Origin: Malaya genurostris
Taxonomy: Eukaryota > Arthropoda > Insecta > Diptera > Culicidae
Reading direction: 5' to 3'
Assembly: GCF_030247185.1 (NCBI RefSeq)
Contig: NC_080571.1
Location: forward strand, 69,726,172-69,790,171
DNA length: 64,000 bases
Both the position numbers and the translations under genes were made by a program. Every line of letters starts with the position of its first letter. Position 1 is the first letter of the stretch. Shown one piece after another: positions 22,008 through 33,180 of the stretch. The notes beneath the pieces were generated by a model. That model did no database searches. It worked only from the letters and a program-made list of their open reading frames with translations, and was not told where the DNA came from.

Positions 22008-22755
22008 TTCACCGCAAACCATTTCGCCGAATGCTATTTCGCCGAATGCCATTTCGAAGAATCGTACTATTGCCTTAATGTCGTATTAGAATTGATATAA
22101 ACAAGAACAAATGAAAGATGATAGTCATTTAGAGATTAACCTTGTTTGTGCTGGGGCAGATGACCAATTGCATTGTCTTTACGTTTCGTCTTAGACTCGT
22201 CAGTGCATAACAGTTTATTTTGAGCTGTTATGCCACCTGCAGTCTAATACGAAACGTAAAGATAATGTAATTGGTTATGTGCCCTAGCACAACCAAGGTT
22301 ATTCCCTATATGACCATCTGAATCAGCCATTATTAGCTGAAACTGTTTGACGGGCCAGGAAGGACTTGGCACTTTGGTGCTAAATATAAGTGTATTGCAA
22401 ATAGCAATACCTTTACGTCTGCCTAGCGGTTTATGTTGAACTGCAGGTGGCATAACAGCTCAACATAAACTGTTTTGCACTGCCGAGTCTAAGACGAAAC
22501 GTAAAGATAATGAAAGATGATAGTGTTTACACCCGTTTTGTTGGCCTACATTCGTACAGCTGAAAAATCTCATATTTCAACTAACGACTAAATTTATTTT
22601 CCTGCATTCAACCCAGCATGACTACTCTTCTGATTATTTTATTTCAAATTAATTGGAGATCCTCAAAACGGAAACCAAGAAAACTTGAATTCTTTAGCTA
22701 CCAAGCATCAAAGCATTTGCTATGAAGTATCTACCGAAAGCGGTATTTCCCGTTA
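22008..22755 (-). mobile_element. TTCGGCGAAA-bearing element, copy B, with nested insertion
   Basis: Reverse-oriented counterpart of 12225-12615: three or four CATTTCGCCGAATG units at 22012-22066, then CTTAATGTCG, AACAAATGAAAGATGATAG, an insertion (22125-22508), then GTGTTTACACCCGTTTTGTTG and, at about 22660-22750, CCAAGAAAACTTG and TAGCTACCAAGCATCAAAGCATTTG. Copy A lacks the insertion, which identifies the empty site. Confidence 0.65.
22125..22508. mobile_element. Fold-back insertion flanked by 16-bp direct repeats
   Basis: AATGAAAGATGATAGT stands at 22109-22124 and again at 22509-22524. Inside, CTTTACGTTTCGTCTTAGAC (from 22179) is matched by its complement GTCTAAGACGAAACGTAAAG (to 22505). 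The complement extends through TCGtCAGTGCAtAACAGTTT. A further pair, GAGCTGTTATGCCACCTGCAG and its complement, lies inside. A second member of the family is at 46366-46468. No coding capacity. Confidence 0.65.
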
Positions 22756-22849
22756 ATTGAATGCAAATCATAAGCCAACTCATAACTTAGAACATTTGAG
22801 GTTCTAATTTTAGTTTTCAGAATCATTGTACTATAAATAAATTTGGCTA

Positions 22850-23330
22850 CATGATTTCATACCGATTTTATTAGGGATACCATATTTGGTTCTATTGGAT
22901 GTTATTGAGCTTTATATGGATTCTACTTCCAATTCCCAAATCACAAAGTGATAAGAGTGTAACAGTTCCAACAAATGAGTGTTTCAAAAATTTCAAATCG
23001 ACGCAAAATAAATTTCAAAACTGAATTCAACATTGTTCAAGTTTACAGATCTTTTGAGTTGATGGTAAACCAAGCTCTAGCCTTCTAGGCCGGTTTTCAG
23101 TTGTTTTCGGTTTCGGAAGCACCGGAAATAGCATTTGAATAATTGCGATGTAATCAAAATGAGATTCAAAACAAAGATCATACGGTCTCATCAGCACCGT
23201 TGATGAAAAAAATTTGTGAATTAGAACAGTCCTTTTTCGGGTATGGTAAAAAAGTGAAAACTTAATCATGTAGTATGTAGTCATATCATTCTTATTTTTT
23301 TTAAATCCAAGGCCAATTTTATGCTGCAAT
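22850..23330. repeat. Interspersed repeat fragments (GGTTCCGGA family)
   Basis: Mixed-orientation fragments with TTCGGAAGCACCGGAAATAG, GATTCAAAACAAAGATCATACGG and GGATTCTACTTCCAATTCCC. Diverged copies; no coding signal. Confidence 0.4.
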
Positions 23331-23596
23331 AGATTTCACATTTATCATGCACTCGAACTACTAAGTGTATTTTATAAACAGTTCTAGATAGTTTATAGAA
23401 ATTATTCTAAAGCTGGATTCCACGGAGCCCAAGTATTTCTTTTTCTTAGGGGGCTCCGAATCATTTCTATTAAAAACTTTTTTTTCTATCCGCAATTGTT
23501 TCTAACAATATGTGTTGTCGTGATGCCATGAGCTCTATGTAATAAGCGTTATTGTCCATAGAATATTAATACTACAAAATTTTTTCTAAACGTGGA

Positions 23597-23619
23597 GGCC
23601 CAAAGTTTGTGAACTACTG
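23597..23619 (-). repeat. Solo hAT-type terminal repeat
   Basis: Minus strand CAGTAGTTCACAAACTTTGG, continuing GCCTCCACG, is the CAGTGGTTCTCAAACTTT-type end of hAT elements of the Charlie type. No partner end was found upstream, so only a fragment remains. Confidence 0.45.
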
Positions 23620-23639
23620 GTTTAAACTATTAAAAACAA

Positions 23640-24579
23640 AAAAAAACGATAATTGAGAAATTCTCCTAAGGTTTTAATCACAACGAAAACATATAATGAA
23701 TATATTGAATATTGAAGTGCGGAGTAGAACAGGTAATCATTTGTTTCAATCAAATCATTCTCATTTTCTCTCACATTCTCCTAGGGCTGGAAAACAATCC
23801 GACTTCACTAAAACCATCACAGAACATGCTCCAGGAATGGCAGCCATTTGTAATGGAAATAGAACCGAAAAAAAAATGGAATCGCCAACCGATTGACCGG
23901 CCGACTCGTACCTAGACTTACACAAGCATGAACTGCTCACCCCAAGCGAAAGTGTTAATCCGGAGCACCGGTTCGCGGCATTCATAGCATTCATTGCTTA
24001 GGCTGCTGCTGTTGTTGGCTCGAAATGCCAACAAATTGTTTTACGATTCAAACACATGGCATCAACCCATTAACCGGCGGGAAATTATTTTCAAAGCAAC
24101 CAGCCGCCCGCCCGCTGAACTGACTACTGTGCAGTTTCGTTAGAACAGAGGAGGATTGATGCCCGGGATCGGTGGTATTTAGTTGGGTAATTTATGTTGC
24201 TCTGCGGGTTTATTATTTTTCCTTGTTTGCTCTCGTTCAGGGAAAGTCCACCCGCACCGACTTAATTGAATTGTAGCTATTGAGGGTGGATTTGTTTTTA
24301 GCTGCCGGGAAATTAATTACAATAGATTACAACATAGATTCACACGATTCATTATTCTTCCGCTGAGTGGTTAAAGGTTCAGTGATGTTTGGTTTGGAAT
24401 CTACTTTTGATGTGAAGACGGCAACGAGAAATTGAATTATTTGAACCATTGATCTTTCTGGTAGAAATGTTTTGTGCGGTAAGAGAATTAATTTCAGTCG
24501 TATTTTTTGCAAAAGGTAACCCAGCCACGCAACACCTAGTAAATGATATACATGATCTATGGAAGCTTCAGGTAAAAGC
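23640..24579. other. Unique sequence, GC-richer at 23900-24300
   Basis: No transposon motif. 23930-24300 has runs such as CCGCCCGCCCGC and a CTGCTGCTGTTGTTG stretch and resembles unique intronic or regulatory DNA. No exon can be supported. Confidence 0.35.
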
Positions 24580-24783
24580 AAAGCCTTGGTATTACATTCC
24601 TGTAGTGGAATTTGACCTTCTGTCTCAACAGACTTCGCAGCCGAATCAGAGTGTACAGAACCATTGCATGGCTGGTGCTACGATTCTACTGACACTACGA
24701 ATCCTTCCAGGTCGGGGCTCGAACATACAACAACTGGTTTGTAAGACCAGTGCCCTATGCATTGAACCGCCAACCCGGGACTG
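24580..24783 (-). mobile_element. tRNA-derived SINE (Feilai-like), near full length
   Basis: Minus strand: TTGGCGGTTCAATGCATAGG (A-box region), CACTGGTCTTACAAACCAG, then B box GTTCGAGCCCC (about 24714-24724), GACCTGGAAGGATTC, the body CTGTACACTCTGATTCGGC, GTCTGTTGAGACAGAAGGTCA and a 3' end CCAAGGCTTTGCTTTT. A tRNA-like head with Pol III boxes and a non-tRNA body defines a SINE. Family name is by resemblance to the Aedes Feilai type. Related copies or fragments lie at 28411-28848, 31374-31470, 49217-49702 and 58953-59103. Confidence 0.75.
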
Positions 24784-24846
24784 TCTGGTCCAGATCTCTT
24801 TTTCTTACTCCCTGGAAGCTTCTGGTCCAGATCTCTTTTTCTTACT
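24784..24846 (+). repeat. 37-bp-period tandem duplication
   Basis: TCTGGTCCAGATCTCTTTTT followed by CTTACT occurs identically at 24784-24809 and 24821-24846, a recent local duplication at the 5' edge of the SINE. Confidence 0.85.
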
Positions 24847-25169
24847 TCTTCACTTATATATCTAAGCATGTTGATCTAAATTCTCTCTTTTTTGTTTTGA
24901 GTTAGGGTTCTAAGCCCAGTTCAAAAGTTTATTAAGTTCTTTGCTTCGTCGCTTTGGATGACGGTATACAGTTTTATCACCCGTCAATTCCGGAAACTGA
25001 AGTTGAGTTCGAATAATAACGAACAATTTTAAGCCTCTGCATAATTTGTTTTTATTCTATCCGCTGAAGAGAACATTTCAACATAAAGCAATAATGAGTA
25101 AATGCCCGTGTGTGGCTGTATGTTTGTTGTAAACAAATAAGTGAAGATCTTAGAGATGACTAGACCAGA

Positions 25170-25720
25170 CTCAATTAGCGTAATTTGAGATCTTTTGCTT
25201 ATCTTTAGAGTTGTACGATTCAGGAATCAGAACTAATTGGCTCAAGTGGAACGTTCCCCTAGTTATTTGGAGATTGGTGCCTTCAAATCCTTTCATTTTC
25301 AACGGAAATATCGATATTTTTGTGTAAGCGACATTTCCTCGTAATCCAGCGGTAAGGGTTTTGTAAGATTTTAGGATACCTGAATTTCATTTTGATCCGA
25401 CTTCTGGTTCCGGAACTACAGGATGATATGTGTAACGAAATTAAAGTAATGTCACTCATTTTATCATACATGGCAGAAACAATTTCCTCCATCTAAGATT
25501 CGAATGCGAGGTCTCAAGATTCTATAAAATCTATCTATTTTTTTTTATTCAGATCCAACATCCGGTTCAGAAGATACAAGGTCAAATCCATATCAATTAA
25601 TCGGATTTATCGCGATTGTAGATTTTGATAGTCGACGACCAAATAAACTTATTTCAGTTTTACCGGTATTCGGTTTTTGATCCTGGAAGGTATTCAAAAA
25701 TTTTATTTGAAACGCACTAC
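25170..25720 (+). repeat. Interspersed repeat (GGTTCCGGA family)
   Basis: Includes GAATTTCATTTTGATCCGAC, TTCTGGTTCCGGAACTACAGG and ATCCAACATCCGGTTCAG. A reversed CATTTTCAACGGAAATATCG-ATATTTTTGTGTAAGCGAC segment at 25295-25330 matches 44610-44645 in the opposite sense. Confidence 0.55.
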
Positions 25721-26127
25721 AAATTTTTGGAGGTGGCTACACTGTTTTTTGATTGGGTGAATTTAAGGAGCGAATAGGGTCTAACACTTTTGAAAAATCA
25801 TGTATTTATTTATCATGCTTATCTCATTCTGCGAAGAAGCAAAAGCTCGGCTCAAGATTTCTACTTTGATTGACTTAACAAGTTGACAAAACATTCTTGA
25901 AATGTTTTATTATAACAAAATACAGTTGAAAAATATGATTTGTCGAAAGTGTTAAACTCTACGCGCCAACTAGAAAAATAAACTTTCCTTCGATTTTCTA
26001 GACAATGAACTTTAAAAGCGTTTTTCTCGAAATCAGGTTTTGAAAGTCCGTGTCCATCGTTATTCGAAAACTACCTCACCAATTATTTTCAAATGATACT
26101 CAAAAATACTCCTTCGCTGACCTATTT

Positions 26128-27410
26128 CTCATTATTTTTCCACGAAAAAATTACAAAATGTTATTTGAGTGATGCTTTTTATTGCATCATAATTGAATTT
26201 AAATGTTAATGTTTAAATGATAGCTCTAAGAAAATTCGCAAAATTGGTATATTTTATTTTCATCCGTTAGACCACTCTCCCCCTTAACGTTGATGGAAGT
26301 TGACTGATCGTCTGAATCGTACTTCGTTTATTTTGCGTTCCGAATTTAGTTTCATACTTCAATGTCAAAATTAAGTTCCAAATTACAGGTTCAGCATTTA
26401 AAACTATGACTCTGGAACTGATTCCTAATTATGGAATTTGGAACTGGTTTCCTGACTATATTTTGGAACTGAATCTAGTTCCTTATTTCGGGATTCGAAT
26501 TCAGAAATCTGGTTTAGGATTTTATCCTCAGAATTCATGAACAAAATTCAGGATATGAATTGTCGATCCGGATTCTGAAACTAAATATTAGATCTGAACT
26601 CCGAACCTGAATTTTAGAACTGATTTCAACCAGAGTTTAATTCCTGAATTCAGTTTCAGAATTCAATTAATAAATTCAGTTTCAGTATTGATTTCCAGAA
26701 TTCAAAACCCACATGCTGGAACTAAATTTGGAACATGGCTGTGGAGCTAGATTTTGGAATTGAATTCAGTTCCTGTATAAGATTTGGAATTCAAATTTAG
26801 AATTCAGTTCTAGAACGCAATTCGGAAAGTGACTTCAATTCCATAATTCTAGAACTAAATTTATGACCGGATATTTTTATCTACATTCCGAACCTGAATT
26901 TTTCAGCTGAATTCGTAGCGTGCCCCAGATTTCGAATTTAGTTCTTGGATTTTAGTTCTAGTACAGATAATTAAACTATGGCAAAAAAGACTCATTAGTT
27001 ATAAACATTGGGCAAATAACGCAAAGCGATTTTTTAGAACCACTAAAATATTTCCAAAGAATTTTGAGAAGTTTACTGTATTTGCTCCGTGTTGTTTAAT
27101 TTTATGGTAGAATATGTTTTCCGTCAATTAGTCGTACTGTAGTATAGATGCATCGTTAAAATTCTGGAAACGAAGCAATGAAGGTAGCAAAATTCACACA
27201 ATCTAATACGAATGATTATCTTTATTCGGAAGTGAGAAAGAAACATGGCAGTTTTATTTGTATTCACGTCCTCCAATTATGTCTGTGACATAACCCACTC
27301 GTCTTTTACCACGGAAAAATACTAAACGTTGTTCGAATGATGCTTTTTACTATGCAAAACATGTGAATTTGCTTTTTGGAATGATAGCACAAAAACAATT
27401 TCGCAAAAAT
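26128..27410 (+). repeat. Degenerate GAATTC array with conserved tail, bracketed by related segments
   Basis: 26340-26960 is an irregular array of GAATTCAG / TTCCAGAATTC / GAACTGAATT words with no fixed period. It is followed at 26970-27250 by a tail with AACCACTAAAATATTTCC-AAAGAATTTTGAGAAGTTTAC, which is homologous to 37440-37500. Related segments of about 115 bases containing GATGCTTTTTA and ATGATAGC bracket the block at 26128-26245 and 27303-27410. No coding capacity. Confidence 0.55.
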
Positions 27411-27419
27411 AGTTGTTAT

Positions 27420-27790
27420 TGTTCCAAGTTTCGGTTCCGAAAGTATCAGCAATAGAAGAGCTCAATTGTTTTCTCAAATAAGGCCAAAACGAATTTCATA
27501 AACAAAAATTCAAATTAAAAGATCTACCCATACAAAATTTTATCCGATTCGACTTACGATTCTTACGAAAAAACTCATGTTATTTCATGACCTGATGAAA
27601 TATTTTGAATTATGCTGGTCCCTGAATACTGGTTCCGGAAGTACCATAAATAATTACCAAAAACTTTAAAGTGGAACTCACTTCGACATCTCATGGATTT
27701 CGTTATCGAATTTCACACGTTTAGATTCAAAGGATTAATTCTATGGTTTCATACAATTTTTCTTTCCGATTTGCAGCTTTGATATTACAG
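27420..27790. repeat. Interspersed repeat fragment
   Basis: Contains TTCGGTTCCGAAAGTA, GGTCCCTGAATACTGG-TTCCGGAAGTACC and TTTAGATTCAAAGGATTAATTCTATGG. Diverged member of the same broad family; a counterpart in the opposite sense is at 43380-43700. Confidence 0.4.
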
Positions 27791-28410
27791 TGTATCAAAA
27801 ACATCATATTAACCAGATATCCAGCTCTCACATTTCCCGAACAAATAATTGGCAACATCCTTTTTTGCGAGCATGTCGCCCTCAGGTGAGTCCGCATCGA
27901 ATCTCATACATAGAAGTAGGGGAGAGAAATGTCAAATTCGTACGCGCCAAAATAGCAGGGCTGCGCACCCATACAATTGACATGACATGTTGAATGAGAC
28001 GCCGTGCGATGGCGTTGCTGAACTGAAGATTGAGATCGCTCCAAGCTGACAGGGTCTGAGTGTATTGAGTGATTAAAATTTTAAATTGTCATTTTAAACA
28101 ACGTCGATTTTGTTTTTCTCTTCTCCACTCCTTTTTTCGAACGCTACCAGGAAATTAAAGAGACTACAATGGCGGACGCATTGACTGTGACTGTGTTTCA
28201 CAGAAAAATATAAAACTTAATTTTCATCGCGACAACGTATATGTTTTTATGCACTATTAGTATCTAAACTACACTAAAATTGCCTACACTTTGTCACGGT
28301 AGATTTATAATATTAAATTAAACATCTATACTTGTTCACCCAGGTGATTCCATTTCCAGGTGTGTTAAAATGTTGTGTTTTATTAAAAGCGTTCTGATTA
28401 ATTACTGCTA
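27791..28410. other. No recognised feature
   Basis: AT-rich sequence with no recognisable open frame or repeat end. Confidence 0.3.
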
Positions 28411-28848
28411 CTCAAAGCATAAGGCGCTGGTCTAACAGATGCCAGATGTCGCATGTTCAAATCCTGACTTGAAATGATTCTTATACCGTTTTCGTTTTTG
28501 AACCTAGACGCGGGCTACTCTGACTCCGAGTGAAACGAACACGTGGTATGCGCCCTAAACAACAACTCATGAAAAAAAGACAAAATAAACAAACTCGGCT
28601 GGATGCGTGGTGCGACCCGAGAAAATTTTCAGAGCGAAACAACGCGATTGGAGTCCGATCTAGAGCGACCTCAGGTTGCTAAAACAAACATATCAAACGT
28701 TGTTTGGGCGACTCTGGGTCAGCTTTTGGGCTACTCTGATCAATATATGAAAACGGTATTAGTGTCCGTAGGATCGTAACACTGGTCACGCAATAGTTCT
28801 GTACACATATGAGTCGGTTGCAAAAATTTTCGAAATAGAAGGTCAAGG
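28411..28848 (+). mobile_element. SINE carrying an embedded MITE, copy 1
   Basis: SINE head at 28411-28490 (AAGGCGCTGGTCTAACAGATG, GTTCAAATCCTGACTTG, GATTC), a 265-base MITE, then the SINE body at 28759-28848 (TTAGTGTCCGTAGGATCGTAA, TTCTGTACAC, GAAGGTCAAGG). Without the MITE the halves rejoin as GATTCTTAGTGTC, the normal SINE sequence. The 3' end is overrun by a CGCGTAAAAA element at 28852. Confidence 0.7.
28494..28758 (+). mobile_element. MITE with TACCGTTTTC ends, in SINE copy 1
   Basis: Begins TACCGTTTTCG, ends GAAAACGGTA, and is flanked by TTA on both sides (28491-28493, 28759-28761). Interior has GACTCTGACTCCGAGTGAAA-like, GGAGTCCGATCTAGAGCGAC and GACTCTGGGTCAGCT phrases. A 3-bp TTA duplication would fit PIF/Harbinger, although a TA reading is also possible. 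The homologous copy is at 49340-49615. Confidence 0.75.
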
Positions 28849-28851
28849 TCA

Positions 28852-29099
28852 AGGTGGGGTCTCATTTTACGCGGTTTCTTTTTACGCGGATTTCCGAAGT
28901 TACGCGTTTTTTTACGATTTTGGTCTCAGTCTCAAAATTTTTCTATGTCCCAAAGTCGATTTTCACAAAAAACGTTTTTTTTTTGGGTTTTTACGCGGAT
29001 TTCCGAAGTTATGCGGTTTTTTACGCGAATTTCCGAAGTTACACGGATTTCCGAAGTTACGCGGTACGTATCCCCCGCGTAAAAAGAGACCTCAGTGTA
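28852..29099 (+). mobile_element. MITE of the CGCGTAAAAA family, copy 3
   Basis: Starts GGGGTCTCATTTTACGCGG, ends GCGTAAAAAGAGACCTCAGTG before TA. GCGGATTTCCGAAGTTACGC-type modules occur once near the left end and three to four times in tandem on the right (28990-29065). The central part keeps TTTTTCTATGTCCCAAAGTC-GATTTT. No coding capacity. Confidence 0.72.
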
Positions 29100-29258
29100 G
29101 TTAACCACACAACGAAAAAGAAAAATCTGTGATGTTATGATGGAATTAGCTCGTCTACGATTCAACTGGCCTAGAGCAGTTGCCCCACAGCACAATGGTC
29201 ATGTTATATATTAGTGTGCGGGTACACAGATCATAACAGAATTCTGTCAAAACTGTCA

Positions 29259-29400
29259 CCCTTATTCTGAATAACGACGTTCTGATTTTTCGTCAAATGT
29301 GGTTCAATAGAATCCTAGCTGCCTTTGATTTTGCTAGCGTTATTGGGAACACAAATGAACTACGATCGAAAAATCAACACGTCGTTGTTCAGAATAGGAG
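29259..29400. mobile_element. 142-bp MITE
   Basis: Left CCTTATTCTGAATAACGACG (29260 on) and right CGTCGTTGTTCAGAATAGG (to 29399) are inverted; the match continues into TGATTTTTCG / CGAAAAATCA. Both ends are in the same short element with a central hairpin. Target duplication not clear. Confidence 0.65.
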
Positions 29401-30215
29401 TATGTATTTTTTTTGTTACTTTTTAGAAATTTGGACCACGTTTAAATTGAATATGTGAAGAAAATCGATTTCTTTTAAAAACTTGTTATTATTTGCTAGT
29501 CGGATAGAATTCAGTTTAATTTCAGTAATACCAAGACATTGTTAGCTATGTTGATCAATAACTTAAATTCCAATAGTGTCATAAAAATATTCAAAACCTG
29601 ACCACTTTACAGTTAATTGCATATTCTGTTTTTGTACCCCTTATAGAAAAATGTGTGTTTCACATCAAAGGTACGGTCGGTCTCCAAATTAAACGTAATT
29701 TATTGATAATAGTTCGAGTAATCATGAAAAATGCTAAGTATCCAAGTAAGTGAGCATGCTCATTCAAAATACTTTCATTTTCAACGAACTTCTCGGCTCA
29801 TTTGTAGCGAACAGGACATTTCTATGGCCATTATACAAATGAAATGACGCCTCACCACCTGAACTGTCTGTCAGTCCGGGATAAGCGCATCATATCTCAA
29901 ACAATATTTTATTCGCTTTATTTAAACGACAATGTCTCGGATGTGTATTATCTTATTCGGTTCGAATGTGGCCAAAAGCAAAACAATAAATTATCGTTTT
30001 TACTAACAATTGAAGACCACCTTGCGGCTTGCAACCGAAGTGCACTTATCCCATTACGAATATGACATACATAACTCAACAACATATGTTTTTTAACCAA
30101 GGATAACAAAATCATTTTTCTCCTCAAGTGGCGTACTTTCACTTGAAAAAGGACAAATTTCCATAATCGTTAGTTCAACTGTCGAGTGTTGCCAAGCGAA
30201 CATCTGATACCGATC

Positions 30216-30256
<41 letters not shown>
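30216..30256 (+). repeat. (TGA)n microsatellite
   Basis: Thirteen uninterrupted TGA units followed by GGCATC. In one minus-strand frame it gives a serine run, in another isoleucine; neither is taken as coding. Confidence 0.95.
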
Positions 30257-30375
30257 GCATCATTGGCCAAAAAGCAGCCGCAGCAGCAAAAGCACCAGCC
30301 AAAACCATCGTAAACCAATTCCATAATCCTACCGCAGAAGTTGGTGTTTCCCCTTTTCCGGTCCAGTGGCACGGC

Positions 30376-30399
30376 TGACGTCGCTCCGTCCTGACGTCA
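30376..30399 (+). promoter_or_regulatory. Pair of CRE-like sites
   Basis: TGACGTCG at 30376-30383 and the full palindromic CRE TGACGTCA at 30392-30399, starts 16 bases apart, in a GC-richer stretch. TGACGTCA is the classical binding site of CREB/ATF bZIP factors. Function here is inference from the motif only. Confidence 0.35.
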
Positions 30400-31373
30400 A
30401 CAATAGTGAAATGTGATACTTTCGAGATGACACTTCAGTGTTTCGCTCGCTGGTCTGCCTCCTTTGGTGTGTCGTCGTTCGTTAGAGCACATAAAAAAAT
30501 ACGGTCGGCTCGTTACGGAAACAAACTTAACAACACTCCCGTGAATGAATTTGTACGTTTTGATGGTACTGTTAGTTGATGATGTCTCACTTAGCCGCCT
30601 ACTTTGATGACCTGCAGAGTAGGTGAAGTTTACTCGCCGATTAACGGAGTCTCTTGAATGAAAACTGAGGCAGCCACGATGACACTACGATGACCTTTTC
30701 AGGGATTGGCAAAAAAAATTAAGTACAGCCCTGCCGATTTGAGGCTTTTGATTTTTGATACGTCAAAAACAATTTCATCTTTTTTCTAAATTCGATTAAA
30801 ATCTCTTAGCCAAATTAGTTGTTGCGTTGCGCTCTGAAATTTATCAACACGAAATTTCCTCGTTCTACTCTTTGTATCATGAAACATTTTATCCTTGTAA
30901 AGAAATTCTAAAGTGAGTTTAGGAAATCAACTCTAAAGCGAAAATTGCATACGAACATGAATCTATGAAAATTATCAGCATTCATTTTTTTTATTTAAAT
31001 AAATTTCATTTATGATAAAATGTAAAATCACAGGGTTTTTACGAAGTGTGTACCACTCCGCTTTTCGCAAAGAACACCCATTTTCTGATCACAACACAAA
31101 CCTTTCCTCCACTCATTACAGTAGGTATAAGTCTCGTGGAATTCCAGTTGCTGACAATTATTTTGCACATGAAAAATACTATCATAGCGTAAATTTCACA
31201 GCTAGCAGCGGCAACGATTATCGCGAACATTGTTTACTGTACGCATAAACAGGCAAATGACTACTCGAAAACGAAACGCGGAAAATTTTCAAATACTTCC
31301 CGTATATCGAGTCGATCATGTTTTCACGATTCAGACTCGATGATCGACATTCGCTTCGAGTTCAGTTTATTCG

Positions 31374-31470
31374 ATCCAGCCATGCAATGGTTCTGTACAC
31401 TCTGAATCGACTGCGAAGTCTGTTGAAACAAAAGGTCAAACTCCACTACAGGAATGTAAACCCAAGGCTT
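31374..31470 (+). mobile_element. 5'-truncated SINE copy (Feilai-like)
   Basis: CCAGCCATGCAATGGTTCTG, ACACTCTGAATCGACTGCG, GTCTGTTGAAACAAAAGGTC and the 3' end CCCAAGGCTT match the body of the copy at 24580-24783. The tRNA-like head is missing. Confidence 0.65.
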
Positions 31471-31675
31471 ATCGAGAGACTTTAACATTATTAAACAAAA
31501 ACCATCGAACTCTGAATCGACTAAACTCGACAAAATATACTCGAAAGTTATGTTGGGGATAATTTTCTATAGCATCATTAATTATTATAAACATTCCAGT
31601 AAATTTTAAAGGGTATTTATAGAAAATCGCCAGTAACACATTAAGAAATAAATTAGTAAACTGAAAATATACATA

Positions 31676-31788
31676 CACTGTGGTCCCTTTTACTCAGGGG
31701 ATACGTACCGCGTAAAAAAACGCACAAAAAAAACACGTAACTTCGGAAATCCGCGTAAAAAGTAACCGCATAGAAAAAGACCTCAGTA
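31676..31788 (+). mobile_element. Short MITE of the CGCGTAAAAA family, copy 4
   Basis: CACTGTGGTCCCTTTTACTC at the left and AAAAAGACCTCAGTA at the right, with TA on both outer sides. Only the terminal modules (TACCGCGTAAAAAAACGC, CGTAACTTCGGAAATCCGCG) remain; the centre is deleted, giving a 113-base copy. Confidence 0.7.
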
Positions 31789-31949
31789 TATACGAGAGAC
31801 TTGACTACCAAATTGAGGTTCTGGAACATTAAAAAGATCTCGCAAAAGAAATGTTCAACCGGACGGATTGAAAACTCAGCTTAAATTAAGTGTAGGTAAT
31901 TTTTAAGGAAAGAAACCCACAATCTGTCAATGTTTTACCTTTCTCTACA

Positions 31950-33180
31950 GAAAAGTAATAGAACAGAGTCAGTTTTTTTACCGCTCAGTTTTCTCGGAAA
32001 TGATTACCGATTTCAGCAAGCTGAGGCTCGTTTGAAATCTACTTATACGTTTGAAAAGAACTTATTCGAAAATCAAATGGCTGTCACTTCTGAATCCAGA
32101 GATATAATTATATAAGTGACGTAAACGACAAAACACATGTATTTTTCTAGCGCACAATTTTCTCCGAGATGGCTAAACCGATTTCGACAAACTAAGTCTC
32201 GGTCGCAAGCTCTTATTAAAAAAAGCTTTCCAAAGTTTGTGCGAATGCTATACTTATTTTTTAGAATAATAAAAAAAATTTAAATCCAAGCCCATCTTAA
32301 AGAGCAAGACACTTTGCAAGCGTATGAGTAATGTCAACAATGTTTGCGTAAAAACAAATTCCTGTGGTTTTTGTTTCCTGATTTTAATCAATAAATCTTC
32401 CATATGGTTGAAAAATAAACGATTCAGTTTATTCTGATTAGAATTGCAACTCAAGAAAAGCGAAAATCTTAGTCTAAGACTCTTCTGTTTTACTGAAAAC
32501 TGTTCGAAGAAAATTATTTCAATTTCAACTTACTTCCACTAACACATTTGATTAGCAACGAACACATTTCAATATGGATTTTCTCTTACAAAAATTATTC
32601 CAAAATAAAGATTTACGTAGCTTCTATTATTAATCCTACAAATAGGAACCTTCAATTTATCACGCGAAAGGCAATGGATATGAAAGATTGTCGTGAAACT
32701 ATTTATTTTTCCGGAAAACTTCTTTTTTAACAGAAAATATTCAGTTTTGTTGACTTTGTTTAAGGCGACTTAATACAAATGGATTGAAGTAGTGTAGCTA
32801 ACTGTTTTATTAGGCAATTAAAATCTACATTCATAAAATGTAAGCAATTTTCCATCAAACATTGGTGAAAAATTGATAAAAAAACAATACAAAAAAATAC
32901 AAGTAAACTTTGTTTACATTTGATCCTTAATCAAATTCTAAGTACAGCTGACTGTTACTTCTGCCTCCGGAGATATGATGGTTTAAGTGACGTAACCGAC
33001 AAAACGCACTTTTTTCTTCTCTAAATTTCTCAGAGTTCACTAAACTGAACATGCTTAGGCTTGTTTGTGAGATACAACTGAGTCATTCATCAAGTTCAAA
33101 GATTAAATGGTTGTCACTTCCGGTTCCGGAGATATGATGGTACAAGAGACGTAACCGACTAACCGAACAACAATTTAGGT
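31950..33180 (+). repeat. Interspersed repeat fragments (two blocks)
   Basis: 31950-32240 and 32930-33180 contain GAGATGGCTAAACCGATTTCGACAAACT, GGCTGTCACTTCTGAATCC, TGTCACTTCCGGTTCCGGAG and AAGTGACGTAACCGACAAAACGC-type phrases, the same variant seen at 56580-56900. Between them (32250-32930) the sequence is AT-rich and unassigned. Confidence 0.5.

Larger units (their letters stand above)
29405..31373. other. Mostly unique sequence; GC-richer 30260-30560
   Basis: No coding motif recognised. The block after the GAT microsatellite has CG-rich words, two CRE-like sites and CAGCCGCAGCAGCAAAAG, and could be regulatory. The rest is AT-rich. Confidence 0.35.

Noticed and set aside
24690..24783. True tRNA gene
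   Set aside because: A and B boxes are present but no acceptor-stem pairing or proper anticodon arm; the body matches other SINE copies.
24449..24865. 138-codon plus-strand open frame
   Set aside because: Runs antisense through the tRNA-derived SINE and the 37-bp duplication; an accidental frame over a repeat.
30093..30372. Serine-rich and isoleucine-rich minus-strand frames
   Set aside because: Translation of the TGA microsatellite.
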